Assembly: GCA_036320915.1 (NCBI GenBank)
Contig: JAXBDG010000022.1
Coordinates: 248,001 to 312,000, forward strand
Direction of reading: 5' to 3'
Origin: Linnemannia elongata
Taxonomy: Eukaryota; Mortierellomycota; Mortierellomycetes; Mortierellales; Mortierellaceae
Length of the DNA: 64,000 nucleotides
The translations under genes were made by a program, and so were the position numbers. Position 1 is the stretch's first letter; each line of letters opens with the position of its first letter. The notes beneath the pieces were generated by a model. The model was not told where the DNA came from and searched no databases. It was given only the letters and a program-made list of their open reading frames with translations. Below are positions 29,792 to 42,809 of the stretch, in pieces.

Positions 29792-32700
29792 TTACTTGGC
29801 CATTGGCATCTCCTCCTCATCGTCATCCTTGATTTCGATAACGACTGCTCCACTCTCATTTCTTCCTGATGACAATGGGGCATGCCCATTCCCAGAAAGT
29901 CCCAACGCCGGCTAGAAAAGAAGCGAAAGAGCCAAGTTAGTCTGTAAACAAAAGAAAAACCGAAAGCATGATATCCTGCCTGGTGTCTGCTACATTCCGC
30001 CCTTGGGGTTACCATCCTGTTCAACTTGTAGGCTAGAGACGAAAACAGGCTGGCTTGCTTGATCAAGTCCACGCTCTCACCCGACTCGCTGTCCTTGAAG
30101 ATTTCAATCATTCTAGGAAGTAATTGAACAGAGATTGTAAAAATTGGCCATTGGCATCGCCCCTCTTGGATATACATAAGAAAGCGCATCGGGCAATAGA
30201 GTAAAGAGTTGAGAGAATGAAAAGAGAACAAACCGTTTCCAAAGGTGTTCCGAGGTGGGAAATCGGCGTAGACATGAGACGAGTATTTTCCTGCAATGTT
30301 CGACATGGCCGGCCCGTTCTTGCGCTTCTCCCAACCTGTTACAAGAAACAAAACACTTTTTAGCATAAAATACAGCCCATATCCAGTCTTGTCAACTTAC
30401 AGTCGTTACTTACCAGAGATAGAGATCAAAGTCTTCGGGGAACAATCGCAAAAGCGAGCCCATCAAATAGACGCGCAACTCGTCAGGACCCTTTGCAGTT
30501 CGTTTCCAGACAGTCTCCACAACTTTGTTCAAAAGGCCAAAGTCGTGGAGCGACGACACTCCAAAGTCCTCGCCAGGGTTCTTGTCATACGGGTTCGGCT
30601 TCGAAACAACGATGTCGCTCGTTGCTGACTCCATAATGCTCTCCAAATTTTCAGTCTCGAACGCCTTATCGAGGGCAAGCATGACCGAATGGGTCGCCAG
30701 TCTACGTGAACGAAATATAGGAGAGTAAATAATGTTGACCAATGGTAGATGCACCAGAAACTTCAGCGTGAAAAGTCGCTATCGTAAATACGAAAATGAA
30801 CTTACTCTCCGACAATCAATGATCTCTTAAGTCGCGGGATAGTATCGGCAGCGGCAGAGAGCATCAAGGTCATGTCATCGAACGAATGGAGATCCTTTGT
30901 TTGGAGAGCAAGGAGCGACAGGTAATTCAGCCACAAAAACGTGTTGGTTTTGAAAGGTGCAATGTCGACTTTGGTGGGCGGCGCCTTGAAATTGTAGGGG
31001 AGATCAAGGCCAAGCAACTTCTTGAACAGCAGAATAGCCTGCTCCGACGAATCGCGCCCAGCATTAGCTTGGTGAAATTCCTCGCCTTCACCAATATCGA
31101 AAAAGGCCCGAGCACACTGGCCAAGACAGGCTGCCTTCTCATCCTCCGGGAGCATGTAGGCATATCGGTTCCAAAAGTACGGCTCGAGTGGCATCTCCTG
31201 CACAGTCGTTTCCAGGACTTCCTTTGCTCTGGTGTAATTTCCATAGTGCTAGAAAATAAACAAGTCATGGTTCAACAATGAGGACTACGTACCAACGCTA
31301 TGCTTGAAAATGACAACAACTTAAACACGCCTATATAAAACTCACGAGAGTGGACTTACCATCTGAACTTCGCAAAACAAGTCGCGGACCTCGGGGAGAC
31401 GTGGAGAGAACTGAGAAGGGTTCACCAGGTCCATGATCTCGTCCTGGTTCTGACCACGAGACATCAAAAACCCAACAAAGTTCCTCAAGAGTGCAATGAC
31501 AGGAAGTCGAGCATCCAAGTCGACAAAGTACACAGTCAGGCCCAAGAAAATCTCATGAACAATACTGTACAGTTCGGTTTCTTGCTCGAGTTCCTCAGTG
31601 ACAGGCCACTGGATGACAAAGAAGCTGTCATCCGAGAGGTAGTCGTTAGGATACTGATGAAATAGGGCCGTAGGCAGCTCATGGAACCAGATCAAATAAA
31701 CGTAAGCGAGCCATAGAATGCAGAGGTCTTTTGATGAGAGAATTCTCGAGGCAAGAGTCGACGAGATATCCTCCACCATGTCCTGTTCCAACCAGACATC
31801 ATCCAATTGTGCATACGAGAGTGATGAAGGGCGCACCGACTCCCAGGTCGTACACGTCAAGAAATTCTGCATCCAGTTTTTAGCTGCCTCCACAATGCCA
31901 TCCTTGACCATGTTCCTAACGATCTGCAAGACCACATCCACAATGAATCGAGACTGGATATCTGGGTCTGTCACCTCTGTCACCTCTGTCTGCTCCTGAC
32001 AAGCCATTTGCAGCATCCGATCCAGGACAAAGACGCGTTCATCGCTGCCCTTCTCCCACAAGTAGTATCTAATACATTCCGTCCAAAGAAATTCAGGTTA
32101 GCAAACAACAATTCGCAGGTTCAAACAAGCAGACGGAGTGATGAGTTATTCAGCATCGATGATTCTTACCTGAACCACAACAAGTGGGACTGAGGAACAT
32201 ATTGAAGGCACTCCTCAAACATCGTGCGGGTCTCCAGCTCGGTCCCGTAGCGTGTATGCAAGTCCAGGTACAACGCCCACAGGGATTCAGTCGTAGGGAG
32301 GGCTCCAAGTGCTCGCGATAATATAGTAAGCGCCTTACGAAGCTGCTCGTCAAACATATCGGGGTTGTTGACCGCAGATGAGAGCTCGTGCATGGCAAAC
32401 TCTGCCCAGATAGTTGCATTGGAATTATCTTTTTTGAGCAAGGCCTCGTAGTCGATTGATCCTGGTTTGTCATGGTAGCGAATGACCTTGAGAGGAGCGG
32501 CTCCAGTGAGGGTTTTCGTCAGGATGACCATTGTAATGGGGTGTTCATCAAGCAAGCCGCCGCTTGACTCAGGGATTCCAGGAACATTGTCGATTCCGAC
32601 TGATGGACTGGTGCGAATCGCAGGCTTTACTCCAGCCGACGGAGCTGCTTGTTCACCTTGTAGTTTAACACGGGGACCAAACTTGACGACGGAAGCTGAG

Positions 32701-35700
32701 CCAAGGCCGTTGCCGAGTTCGTTGTGAGCCTTGACGATGGCGTCAACCAAGATATCCGCGTTGTGAATGCGCGAGGCACGAAGGTGGGCAAGCTTGGCGG
32801 ATTTCATGTCGGCGAAAACCTTGCGGGTCTCTGGATTCTTGCCTTCCGAGTAGCGCGCCATGTCGATTACCAGTTCTTCATCTGTCAGTCCACAGTCCCG
32901 AATATGCTGCGACTTGCAGTTGTCATCGTTGCATGAGCCTCCTGATAGCTCGTAGAGGCACATCCGCTTCATTGGATCGATCTTGTGACTGTAGGTCAGT
33001 GAGCGGTATCCTCCACGCACTGTCGACTTGAACCGTGGTGAGAAGCGAAACGACCTGAACATGATCAGTGGCGATTCATAGTCGGACGCGACATCCAAGA
33101 GCTGCTCCTGAGATTCACCGCCTTGGGGCGCAGCAGATTCCTCCAGAGTCTCCTTGGGAAGTTGAGGGATGGGATACGTGGCCAGGTCCGAGGGGAGGCA
33201 GAGTCGGCTTATATCAAAGAGGGAGTTGTCCAATGTGAACAGCTTGTTGATCTCGATCGAGGGACTCCAAACCGATGGTGTTACGTTGCTGGCGCGATTT
33301 TTCGCAGGCGCCTCTTCTTGTAAATTCTTGGGCAGAGACAGGAACTGGTCCAGCATTGGGAGATTAGGGGTATTCGGACCGCTCGGGACAGTTGAACCCA
33401 GTTTCGGTTTGTACGTGGACCTGGATGCCTTCACATGAGGAGATGGGGCAGATGTCGGGACCGTGGCTCTGGTAGGTTGCAATGGAGCTCTCCTGACATT
33501 GCCTTGGGAGGAGATGGGGCCATTTGACTGGTCGTTCATGCTGGCGGCCGTAGGTCGCGTGGGTGCCTGAATAGACGCAGAGGGTAGAGCCGTAGTGCTG
33601 AGCAGCTCCTTCTCCTTGGCCAATTCGTTCATCCGCTTAGTGAGGGCTGACAATTCCTCCTTTGCTTGAATCCTTGGCTTCTTGGGTACCGTTGGATCCA
33701 AGGTTGGTCCATTCGACTCGAAAGCACGTTTGGGACCTATAGAAGGAGTTACGATGCAATGTTAGTATCTCCTTACATTGATATTGGCGTAAAAAAGTTT
33801 CATTCAGTTGTTGCAAACCTTTCGTCGTGATTGCAACCAACTTACCAGAGTCTTCTGACGAAGCCTGCTCTTGATCCGCATCGGCGTTCTGTGCAGCCTC
33901 CTCGTCAGGTTTCTGCTCTTCAGGCTTATCTTGACTTGATTGAGCCTTGGTATCCGAGGGGTTGGCGGTGGATTTGGCTGCTGGACTTGATCCGAGCATC
34001 ATCATGCGTGTGCGCTTCCGAATAATATCCTGCTGAACACTGGCGATCGAAGCCTTGAGTTCGACGCAGGAAGACTCGGCCCGATCGAGTCGCTCCTGCA
34101 GCAAGGCCTTGGCGGCGGTCGACGCATCCAGGCGATTTAAAAGGGGAGCCAGTAATTCTTCTGTCTGACGGAGGTGACGCTGCGCCTCCTCGAGCTCCTT
34201 GGCCTTGAGAGCAACGTCCTCTTTCGCAGCCTGAAGGGTCTGATGTACTTCCTGCAAATCCTGTCGGTCGTTCTCTGACTTGAGCGATTCCGCTCCCAAA
34301 GAGTCGATTGCAGACTGCTTCTCCAGTTCGAGTTGCTGTAGCTGCGACCGAAGCTGCTCCAGAGCCTTGGTGTGGTTTTTTAGGGACTCCTTGAGTAGAT
34401 CGGCTTCGTCCGTTACAGGCGCCAAGGAGCTCCCTGAAGCCATCTCCTGGTCATCTTGCTGAGGACTAGCTTTCCGCGATGTCGGATCGGGTTGCTGACT
34501 CATCGGTGAAGGCACCCCTTGTGCCGGGGACTGGGGGCTACTGTTGTGGGTGAGAGGCGTCGAGGGCGACGATAACTTGGCCCGTTCTCTGGCGGCGATC
34601 CGTTCATTCAGCCTCTTCATCTCCTGGTTAAGGAACTCTGAGCGATCGGAGGTTGAGATCATTCTTGGTTTGGGTGCCGAAAAAGTTTCTGGTGCAGGGT
34701 GTCCTCCTATCTCATCGCCGTCTTCATCATCCAGGTCGATAAGGTATGGGAGCTGACGTTCCATGATAAATGGCGTTGGTTGAGAAATTCTCGGGATGAA
34801 ATCCAACGCTGTAGCTCGTCTTGGGTTGCCGCGAGAAATAATCGATCCTGATTGCAGATCTGCCTGGCCAGGTGACCTCACGGGAGTGTTGACGATGGAT
34901 GCGGGAGCAGAGTGAGTCTGTGAACGGTCAGGTGCGCCATATGGTAGACTGTAGAGTCGTGTTGATAGGTTGTTACGCTGTTGATTCGAGAAATTTGAGC
35001 CATTGCCGGTCCGCTCCTCCATCGTCTTCCATGACCCGTTAAGAATCACCGAAGCTCCGTGCCCATCGTCTAAGTCCATATCCATTTCATCTTGCGAACC
35101 TGACGTGGGTGCGTCGTGGCCAGCGGTTATGCTCTCCATGTAGAACAAGTCAGCGGGCTGAGGTGATTGCAGCTTCCTGTTCGTCCCAGTAGACGCTGCA
35201 TGTCGTGGTTCTTCCGAAGGTGTTTGCTCAGAAGCAAGTCCGGCGGGTATGAGTTCTTCCTTGGGAGGAGAGCTAGGTGGTGGCGGGGGAGGGGGTGGCG
35301 CCAATGGCAGCGAGGGTGGTGGCGGCGGGGGAGGAGGGACGGCTTTCTCACTGGGATGTGGTCGCCCATTAATCGTTGGAGCGCTGTTGTTTACGGCTGT
35401 AGCGTTAGCACGAATTGCCGAAGGTTCGACAGGTCGAATGGGTAATGGTGGTGGTGGTGGTGGTGGTGATGGTGGTGGTGGGGCGCTTCCAGAGATGGTG
35501 AGATCGCCAAACTTCTTTGTAGTGTCGCGTTCTTCAGTAGACAAACTCCACATCCTTGCTCCCGAAGCTCCCGCAGCTCCAGCTGTATCCCGCTTGATTT
35601 GTTCTCCATCGGTCTGGCGGCGAAGCGGAATGACAAGAGGCGCGTCCGGGCTATTGTTGATTTTGTTGATTTTGTTGTTGTAGAGAAGTTGAGGCGGGCT

Positions 35701-37464
35701 AGGAGCTGAGGTAGTAGGACCAAGAGCGGATGGCGCAGCAGTCACGTTGTCAGCTTGACTTGGTTGGACCAAGGAGTTCCATCCTTGCGGCAAAACTTTT
35801 GACGCAATTGAAAGGATCATCTCGAGTTGCTTTCGAGCGATGTCATCGCTTGATGGAGAAACAGGCACGGGATGCTGTAGTTGAGAAGGTGTGGGTTGGG
35901 TTTGGAGAAAGAGCTGCGTTCGATTGGCGACCTTGATCGCATCCGACGTGCTAACGCTTGCTGCTAGGGAAACTGGCGGTACAAAAGCTGCTGGCTGCGC
36001 AAATGGCGCTGCGCTCCATGGTTGTTGAGGGAAGTAGGGCTGGGTCTGTGGGTTGGTCGAAACAATTGGTGTAGGTGTTACAGCGTTCGGTAGAAATGGG
36101 AGCGTCGGCACCTTTGGAGATGCGGGTCCTTGCCGTGCTGCCCTCTGCTGAATCACTTCATTGATGACAACTGGATCGATTTTCCTCTGCAAGAGCTCCT
36201 CAGGAAGTACTCCGTGACCGAGTAATGTGTCGACCAGGATGTGTATCTGTGTCATTTTCACGGCTAGCATAGGCGACATCCATGAAACATATATTGATCA
36301 GTCTAAATCTTTTTGGCATTATAAAGGCTAATTCGACACGTCATGTTAGGAAACAATACAAGGCATTCTCGTTCTTACGTTCGGGCTTTGGAGGTTGCGG
36401 GACAATACGGGGTTTTTCACTTGGGCCAAAGGCATTGGAACCATCGGGGAAGGTGGCTGGACTGGAAAGTTGGCGTTGTGGCAGATGAACAGGACGATCG
36501 GGTACGCGGTGGACAAGTTCTCTACTCCGTGAATAAGACTCGCGTGAGTGGGAGCTATTATTTCATGGAAAATTGTAAAGAAAAGTAACAGTCAGATGAC
36601 GCCGCCCAACAGGAATGCCATTTTTTGCATTGCATTGATATCCATCTGCAAAGATATTAAGCCTTACGTTGATTGTTGGTATTCCCGCAAGTAACCTGGC
36701 CCTGAACCGTAATGGCTGTCGGGGCGGTTCCTTGACCTGAATGCATCTTCCAGAGGAGGCAATGACCGTTCTCGGTCCCAGAGGTGTCCAAGTCCAGGAA
36801 TGTCGGAAAATGCAGCTGGGTCGGGAAGCTTTGTCACTGACTGTGATCTGAAATCCGTCCTCGCCTTTGAAATCTCATAGTCAGCCAGGAGTGTGGTGAA
36901 GTCCCTTGTTGGTTCGGACTTCGCAGCGTTCGTTTTCCCATTGTCTGTAATCGTTATCGTCTTTGATGTGTCTCGTGATCCACCACCCCCTGAGAGTTGT
37001 TTTTGGTGGCGATACTCATGCGACATTGGGCGTTGTGGCGCACCGACAGGGCCAGAAGTAGCATTGAGTTGAAGATTCGCAGCGACCGGGCTATTGCTGA
37101 ACGGAGTAAGGCGCGATGGAGGCTCAATTGTATCCATTTCCTCGTCGCTAATTTCTCCCTCTTCCTTATCAGACTCAACGGTGTTGGATGAATCCGAGCC
37201 TTGAGTTGGAGGGCGGTGGTTGGCAATTCTTCCATTGGCTTTTGCCTTGACGTTCGTTGTTTCCTCTGTTGTGCTTGCTGCTGTCGAAATAGTAGTTGCA
37301 GTTGTAGTTATTGGCATTGTCATGGTGGTGGCGCTGTTCGAGATGCCATTGGAGGCAGGGGAGAGAGTGGACGAAGGAGTGGATGGATCTGCGGATGGAG
37401 TTGCTGGTGCGGTGGTGTTCTTCCTTGAGTTTAGAACGGCAGCTCGTAGTGCTTCGAGGTCCAT
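29792..37464 (-). CDS. ZFC3H1/Red1-like nuclear exosome-targeting scaffold
   Basis: Ten exons join in frame: 37464-36668, 36554-36379, 36263-33846, 33736-32170, 32068-31360, 31248-30806, 30701-30414, 30335-30234, 30112-30013 and 29911-29792 (2,239 residues). The N-terminal region is disordered, with EEGEISDEEMD and proline runs. A long coiled coil occupies roughly residues 940-1080. The zf-C3H1 finger MCLYELSGGSCNDDNC-KSQH has C1390, C1399, C1404 and H1408. The C-terminal 600 residues look like HAT/TPR helical repeats (TYILSRALGALPTTESLWALY-type units). This order is that of human ZFC3H1 (PAXT complex) and relates to fission-yeast Red1; these bind the MTR4 helicase to send nuclear RNA to the exosome. 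Domain recognition is firm for the finger, and orthology is inference. Confidence 0.82.
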
Positions 37465-37932
37465 AGTATAGATCAACTGCTGTCGGTAGAGGGATGTAAC
37501 AAGTGGAATGTCGGTTGATTGAGGTAGATGAAGAGGAGAAGAGTGAAAAGAGAGGAGAGTGGCAGGCTTGGAAAAAAGAAAAATACAAACACAGTCCACT
37601 ATGAAAGAAATTATCACGTGGAAGGATTTTTATATGCATGATCTCCATGCCATCTAGAAAAAAATAGACACAGGGTTGTGCAGTCTGTCTCTAGTCTATG
37701 GTGCATGTTTGTGTTCACTGGCTGCAATACTATGGTCGACTGGTACACAGAAACATGGAGTTCCTCGTCGTGACACATGCAGCGATCGGTAGCAGGGTTG
37801 ACTCTCTACTGCCATCAGAACCTCACACCTCAGCAACGAAAAACGAGCGACGAGGCAAACGTGGATGTTTGTTGTTATCATTTTTTCCAAAGGTGATAAA
37901 GTCCTTTGTTGAGCTCCGAGCGGCCATCTTTG
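37465..37932. other. Promoter region of the ZFC3H1-like gene
   Basis: 468 bp between two minus-strand genes. No coding frame is supported. Confidence 0.5.
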
Positions 37933-38983
37933 CTATGGTTCCTGAATATGTGGTAGAGCATCGTCCATCAGCTCCTCCATATCGTTAATCGGGATGTGCG
38001 ATGCAATTTTGGTGCCCTATGCGGATGCAAGCAACATGGAGCAAGAGCAAGGTGAGTAGGATGGCACAAGCTATGTATCAGTATCCAATGCACGATCGAG
38101 CTAAATGTTACCTCCTGAAATTGGTTGTAGGACTCCAGGATTTCAAACTTGATGGCGGTATGCTCTGCCTTTGCGTGGGTGAGCGCACTGCCGAGTCTCC
38201 TGTTGTCCTGTCGAACCTGTTTAGTAATGGTAACGTAAAACAGAACGTCAATACTGTCGAATCTACGAAAAGTGTGCAATGGTTGCTAGTCGATAGTCAA
38301 TTCGGCACAGGTTTACCTGTTCCAGCTCTGCCTTGAGTCTCTCAATTTCAGCTTCTTTTGTCGGCACTGTGCGCGCCCGTACGACAACATCCGGTGACCT
38401 GTGGGGGATGAGAACAGGTAATTGTCAAGTCAAGGAATAGGCTTTAGAAGTGTTAGGCAAGTTTAAGTGAGAAAGATGTCGAGGGACTTACAGATCCAAA
38501 ATGGTTCGTGATCCGGCTGTGATTCCTTTTGCTTTGGCGTCTGCAATAAGTCTGTCAAGTCCGTTTAACTTGAAGATAACATTCCGCTCCTCGATGATCT
38601 GACCAAACTCATTCTATGGAGGCAGAAAAAGATGACAATAATAACAGGGTTAATAAATAAGTGCGACGAGTAGAGTGTGCTTCAAGTCAAATTCGCTCAA
38701 GAGCATGACACACCTCAACTTCGACTTTGAGGAACTGGCAGACTTTCTCATGTGCCTCGTGGAGTTCATCTGGGTTGGTTGTGGCGAGGATGGGAAAGCA
38801 TTCCTGGATGGCGTTGTAGTTGCACGCCTTGAGAGTTTCTTGGAGGGACTTTGAGAGGATTCCGCGCAGACGGGTCATGCGAGGCCCTTCCTCCTCTGGT
38901 TCTGCTTCGACGACTGGTTCTAGCTCTGGGTCTTGTCCCATTAGGTTGATTTCGTTGTCGTTGTGAACCAGGTCCAAGTCCAT
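37933..38983 (-). CDS. NNF1: Kinetochore protein Nnf1 (MIS12/MIND complex subunit)
   Basis: Exons 38983-38714, 38613-38492, 38398-38317, 38216-38112 and 38016-37933 join in frame to 220 residues, the usual size. The family core is RLRGILSKSLQETLKACNYN, then CFPILATTNPDELHEAHEKV, then NEFGQIIEERNVIFKLNGLD. An acidic N-terminus and a C-terminal coiled coil complete it (KEAEIERLKAELEQVRQDNR). Nnf1 pairs with Mis12/Mtw1 in the four-subunit complex that joins the inner centromere to Ndc80. It is divergent from AIP1 with 318 bp between start codons. The short exons make it easy to miss in frame-only annotation. Confidence 0.88.
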
Positions 38984-39301
38984 TGTCGCGTTCCTTGTCC
39001 TGCTTCTGGGAGTGTTGTTGATGTGTGAGCAAGTGTGTGAGTGTTATGTCTACAGGCGATTTTGATATACGAACAGTGACCGTCTTTTCTAAAGCCCTGC
39101 CTTGCTCTCGCCCTGAGTAGTTGTTGGTGCAGTGTCGTTTTGAGAGAGCGTCATCGTCCAAGGCATAAAAAAGCGCCTTACTTTCTTTTCTTTTTTTCAC
39201 TCTCTCCATTCATTCACACGCACCTTTCACTCTTCACTCGTCACTTTCACACTCTATTTCGCTTTCCTCCTTAAGTCTCCTTATTCCCATCGCACATCAT
39301 C
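38984..39301. other. Shared NNF1-AIP1 intergenic promoter region
   Basis: 318 bp between divergent start codons. The AIP1 side is CT-rich, typical of leaders in this window. No coding frame is supported. Confidence 0.55.
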
Positions 39302-42003
39302 ATGTCTGCGGTCCGCTGTAGGTGTCACACTCCACCTCGCGTCTTTCTTCATACTCTTTTTCAGGAACAAACTGGACCTTATAGTACTGACACCGACTGC
39401 TATCAATTGGCCCTCCCCTTTATCATAGCCTCCATCTTTGCCTGCTCTCCTTTGGCTACCCGTGGCCAGGCTGTCCACCTGGACGCCGATCCCAAGGGCG
39501 AAAACATCCTTTACACAAACGGCAAGTCCGTCTACATCCGCAACCTCGAGGTGAGAGGGTCCCCTTGATATTCAAAAATGACCTCATCGATTCTATTATT
39601 TTCTCAGAGCTTTAATCTCGATGCATCAGAGACTCAAATGCTCCTCCTTCAATTGCTTGTAATAGAAACCTCACATTGCCAATGAGTACACTCAACACTC
39701 GTGCAATGTCACTGTTGCCAAGTATGCCCCCTCAGGATACTACATCGCTTCCGGAGGTACAAACACACACCCCTGCCAGGTTACCCGACAGATCCATTTG
39801 GGTCAATTTGAAACGTCCCCTAACATGTTATCAATTTTACTATGATCGTTCATAATAGATGAGAGAGGCAATGTAAGAGTGTGGGACACTGTTGGCGAGG
39901 AGCAGGTCCTCAAACTGGAAAGCCGCGTAAGTTGAAAGGATGACACATCCCGCGTCATGGAAAGAAAAAAAATAGCTGCTGTCAATGGCATGATTTTCAT
40001 GGGAAATCGACAGTCTGCTGATACCCTTCTTTCCAACGCCTCTGCTTGCTAAATAGGCCATCGGTGGACGCGTCAACGACATTGCATGGGACGGTGAGAG
40101 CAAGCGTATTATCGCTGTCGGCGATGGAAAGGAAAAGTAGGTTGCTAACCTTTGCCATGCAGACATAGAACAAAGATATGGTTGTTACGTTGCCAGTGGT
40201 GGAAATTGACCTTTTTTTTGCCCTTCACCTCGCCACGTCTGCGTCATCTTCTCAGGTTCGGACATGCATTCTTGGCCGACACTGGGTCCTCTTGCGGAGA
40301 AATCATGGGCCACTCCAAGGTCGTCAATACAGTCGCCATTCGCCATACTCGCCCCTTCCGTGCCGTTACTGGAGGCGATGACAACACTCTTGTATTTTCC
40401 CACGGCGTCCCCTTTGTCTTCAACAAGACCATCTCGGACCACACTCGCTTCGTTCAGGAGGTCAAGTTTAGCACCAATGGAGACATGTTTGCTTCCGTCG
40501 GATCCGACGGAAAGGTAACGTTGAGACAGAGTTGATTGCTGCACTCATTTTGTTCTTGTTGGATTATGAACTTACATAGTCAATGTCGCTGTCCATGAAA
40601 TAGATCTTCCTGTATGACGCCAAGACGGGAGACAAGATCAAGGAGTTGTCTGCTGCTGAGCATGGACACACTGGTGGTATCTTTGCCCTCTCCTGGTCTG
40701 CAGACAGCTCTCGCATCTTGACCTCTTCTGCAGATCAAACTGCCAAGATCTGGGACGTGGAGGCCTCTAGTGTCGTCAAGTAAGGTTTACAGCCACACCT
40801 GGATCTAGTTGGAAACCACTCGTTGCATGTTTTCACCTGAGCAAGTACTAACACTACCATTCACTGCGATTCCCCTCTATTAGCACCTTCAACCTTGCTG
40901 ACGCTGGATCCAGTTTCCTTGGACAGCAGGTTGGAAACATCTGGAAGGGAGACAACTTGGTCAGTTTATCCTTGTCGGGTGACCTCAACTACCTTGACCC
41001 TAGCACCAGCAAGGCCTCCCGTGTGATCCAGGTGAGAAAGGCAGCCCCTGTTTTCTGTCCCTTTTTTTTTTTTTTTTTTTGGCTCGTGATACTTTGCAAG
41101 AGTACTCACATCACATCTGAACATGCAAAAAATACAACTCTACAATAATAGGGTCATCAAAAGGCCATTACTGCTTTCACAATCTCGGAGGACAAGAAGA
41201 CGTTCTTGTCGGGCAGTTACGACGGTCGAGTCATGTCCTGGGAGGAGAACACTGGCAAGGCCACACCCCTGAACGAGGCTAGCCACGGTAACCAGGTCAT
41301 GCAGATCGTCAACAACGGCGCCCAGTTTGTCTCGGCCGGTATGGACGACACTGTCAGGATCTCAAACGTCAAGAACCTTCAGGAGGTCTCTGTGGTCTCG
41401 ATCAGCGGTCTCCCCAAGAGCGTCTCCTCGAGCGATGATCAGACGGTTGTGGTCGCGACTGAGACTGAGGTCCAGATCATCCAGGGCGGTAAGAAGGTCG
41501 ACTCGTTGGCTGTCGGATACAGCGCAACATCGGTTGCGATTAACCCCCAGGGAACGACTGTGGCGATTGGTGCCCAGGATGCCAAGGTGTATGTGATGAG
41601 TCTGGATGGCACCAAGCTGAAGGCTGTTCATACTCTGAGCAGCAACAAAGGTGCAATCACGTCACTCTCTTTCCACCCCGAAGGCAAGCTTTTGGCGGCT
41701 GGTGACAGTGCAGGCAAGATCTACGTGTACGATACCGCTACGGGCGAGACAACGATCTCGCACTGGGTGTTCCACACTGCGCGTGTCAACTCGATCCAAT
41801 GGTCACCCAGTGGCAACTATGCCGTGAGTGGATCGCTCGACACCAATGTCTTTGTGTGGAGTCTCGAGAAGACGATGAAGAAGATCAAGATTGCGAACGC
41901 GCATAGCCAGAGTGTTGCCGGAGTTGGTTTCATTGACGAGACCACGATTGCCACAGCTGGAGCTGATGCCTGTGTTAAGACCTGGAAGCTGACCCTCCAC
42001 TAA
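39302..42003 (+). CDS. AIP1: Actin-interacting protein 1 (WD40)
   Basis: Cofilin cofactor that promotes actin filament disassembly and barbed-end capping. Nine exons join in frame: 39302-39317, 39429-39550, 39666-39756, 39859-39926, 40057-40136, 40256-40514, 40604-40779, 40884-41031 and 41152-42003 (603 residues, family size about 610). The first exon is only 16 nt (five codons and one base); it was chosen because it gives a start codon and restores [20 protein letters not shown], the family N-terminus. WD40 units run throughout ([55 protein letters not shown]). Two seven-bladed propellers are expected from the family. Confidence 0.93.
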
Positions 42004-42584
42004 TTCGTTCTCTTAATTGTATCGCATATACGAAAATAAACCCAAAAGAGCATACATGTGTTTTTTTTGTAACCCAACAGTGATCATGCTTGCCTCACCA
42101 GTGGGTCGATCTGTGGAGGGACAGACCTTGCAATTGTTGCCCCTGAAGAAAACTTTCGGTGGTATGGTATAGCATGACACCCCCATGGTTCAGGGCTGTT
42201 GTTGACTTCTTTTGGTATGGTAGCTTATTGCATGTGTTTTTTTTTTTTTAGTGTGGAGGGGATGTGTGTGTGTGTGTGTGTGTGCGCGCGCATCGCATTA
42301 GAAGTGCTCCACAGCTGTCACTTTTTAATGCGACATTGAATAGCAGCTGGGAGTCCTATGGCATGCTGGACAAGTGATTGGGTGTGGTCAGTATGTGTCC
42401 CTTTCGTTGTCGTTTTCGCCTCTCTTACCTGTTCTTTCTTTCCGTTTGTTCTTTTTATGTTTCTCTTAGCTTTGGCTTTTCTCTCCTTCTTCTCCTTCTC
42501 TTCTTTCTTTCCTTTCTTTTATCCTTTTACCTTTTCATTCCTTTTTCTCACACGCACACACACGCACACACACACACACACACA

Positions 42585-42645
<61 letters not shown>

Positions 42646-42809
42646 TCATTCCCCCCACTATCACCAACAATACTAGTACGACAACCACCACCCACACCAC
42701 TACGACCCCTACTCACTTTGCCACCAATAAGCGCTCACCCCCCTCATTGAGCCACTGAGCGCATACTCTCAACTTCGCACCAGCCTTCTCCTCATTTTAC
42801 TCTCCAACA
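42004..42809. other. Intergenic stretch before the deubiquitinase gene
   Basis: It holds the AIP1 3' region, a GT/GC dinucleotide tract near 42262-42290, and a CA/CT compound microsatellite. No gene is supported. Confidence 0.6.
42549..42641. repeat. Compound (CA)n(CT)n microsatellite
   Basis: About 48 bp of CA (with CG interruptions) followed by about 45 bp of CT, 170-260 bp before the start codon of the deubiquitinase gene, probably within its promoter or leader. A second CA tract lies in intron 1 near 43017-43040. Confidence 0.95.
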
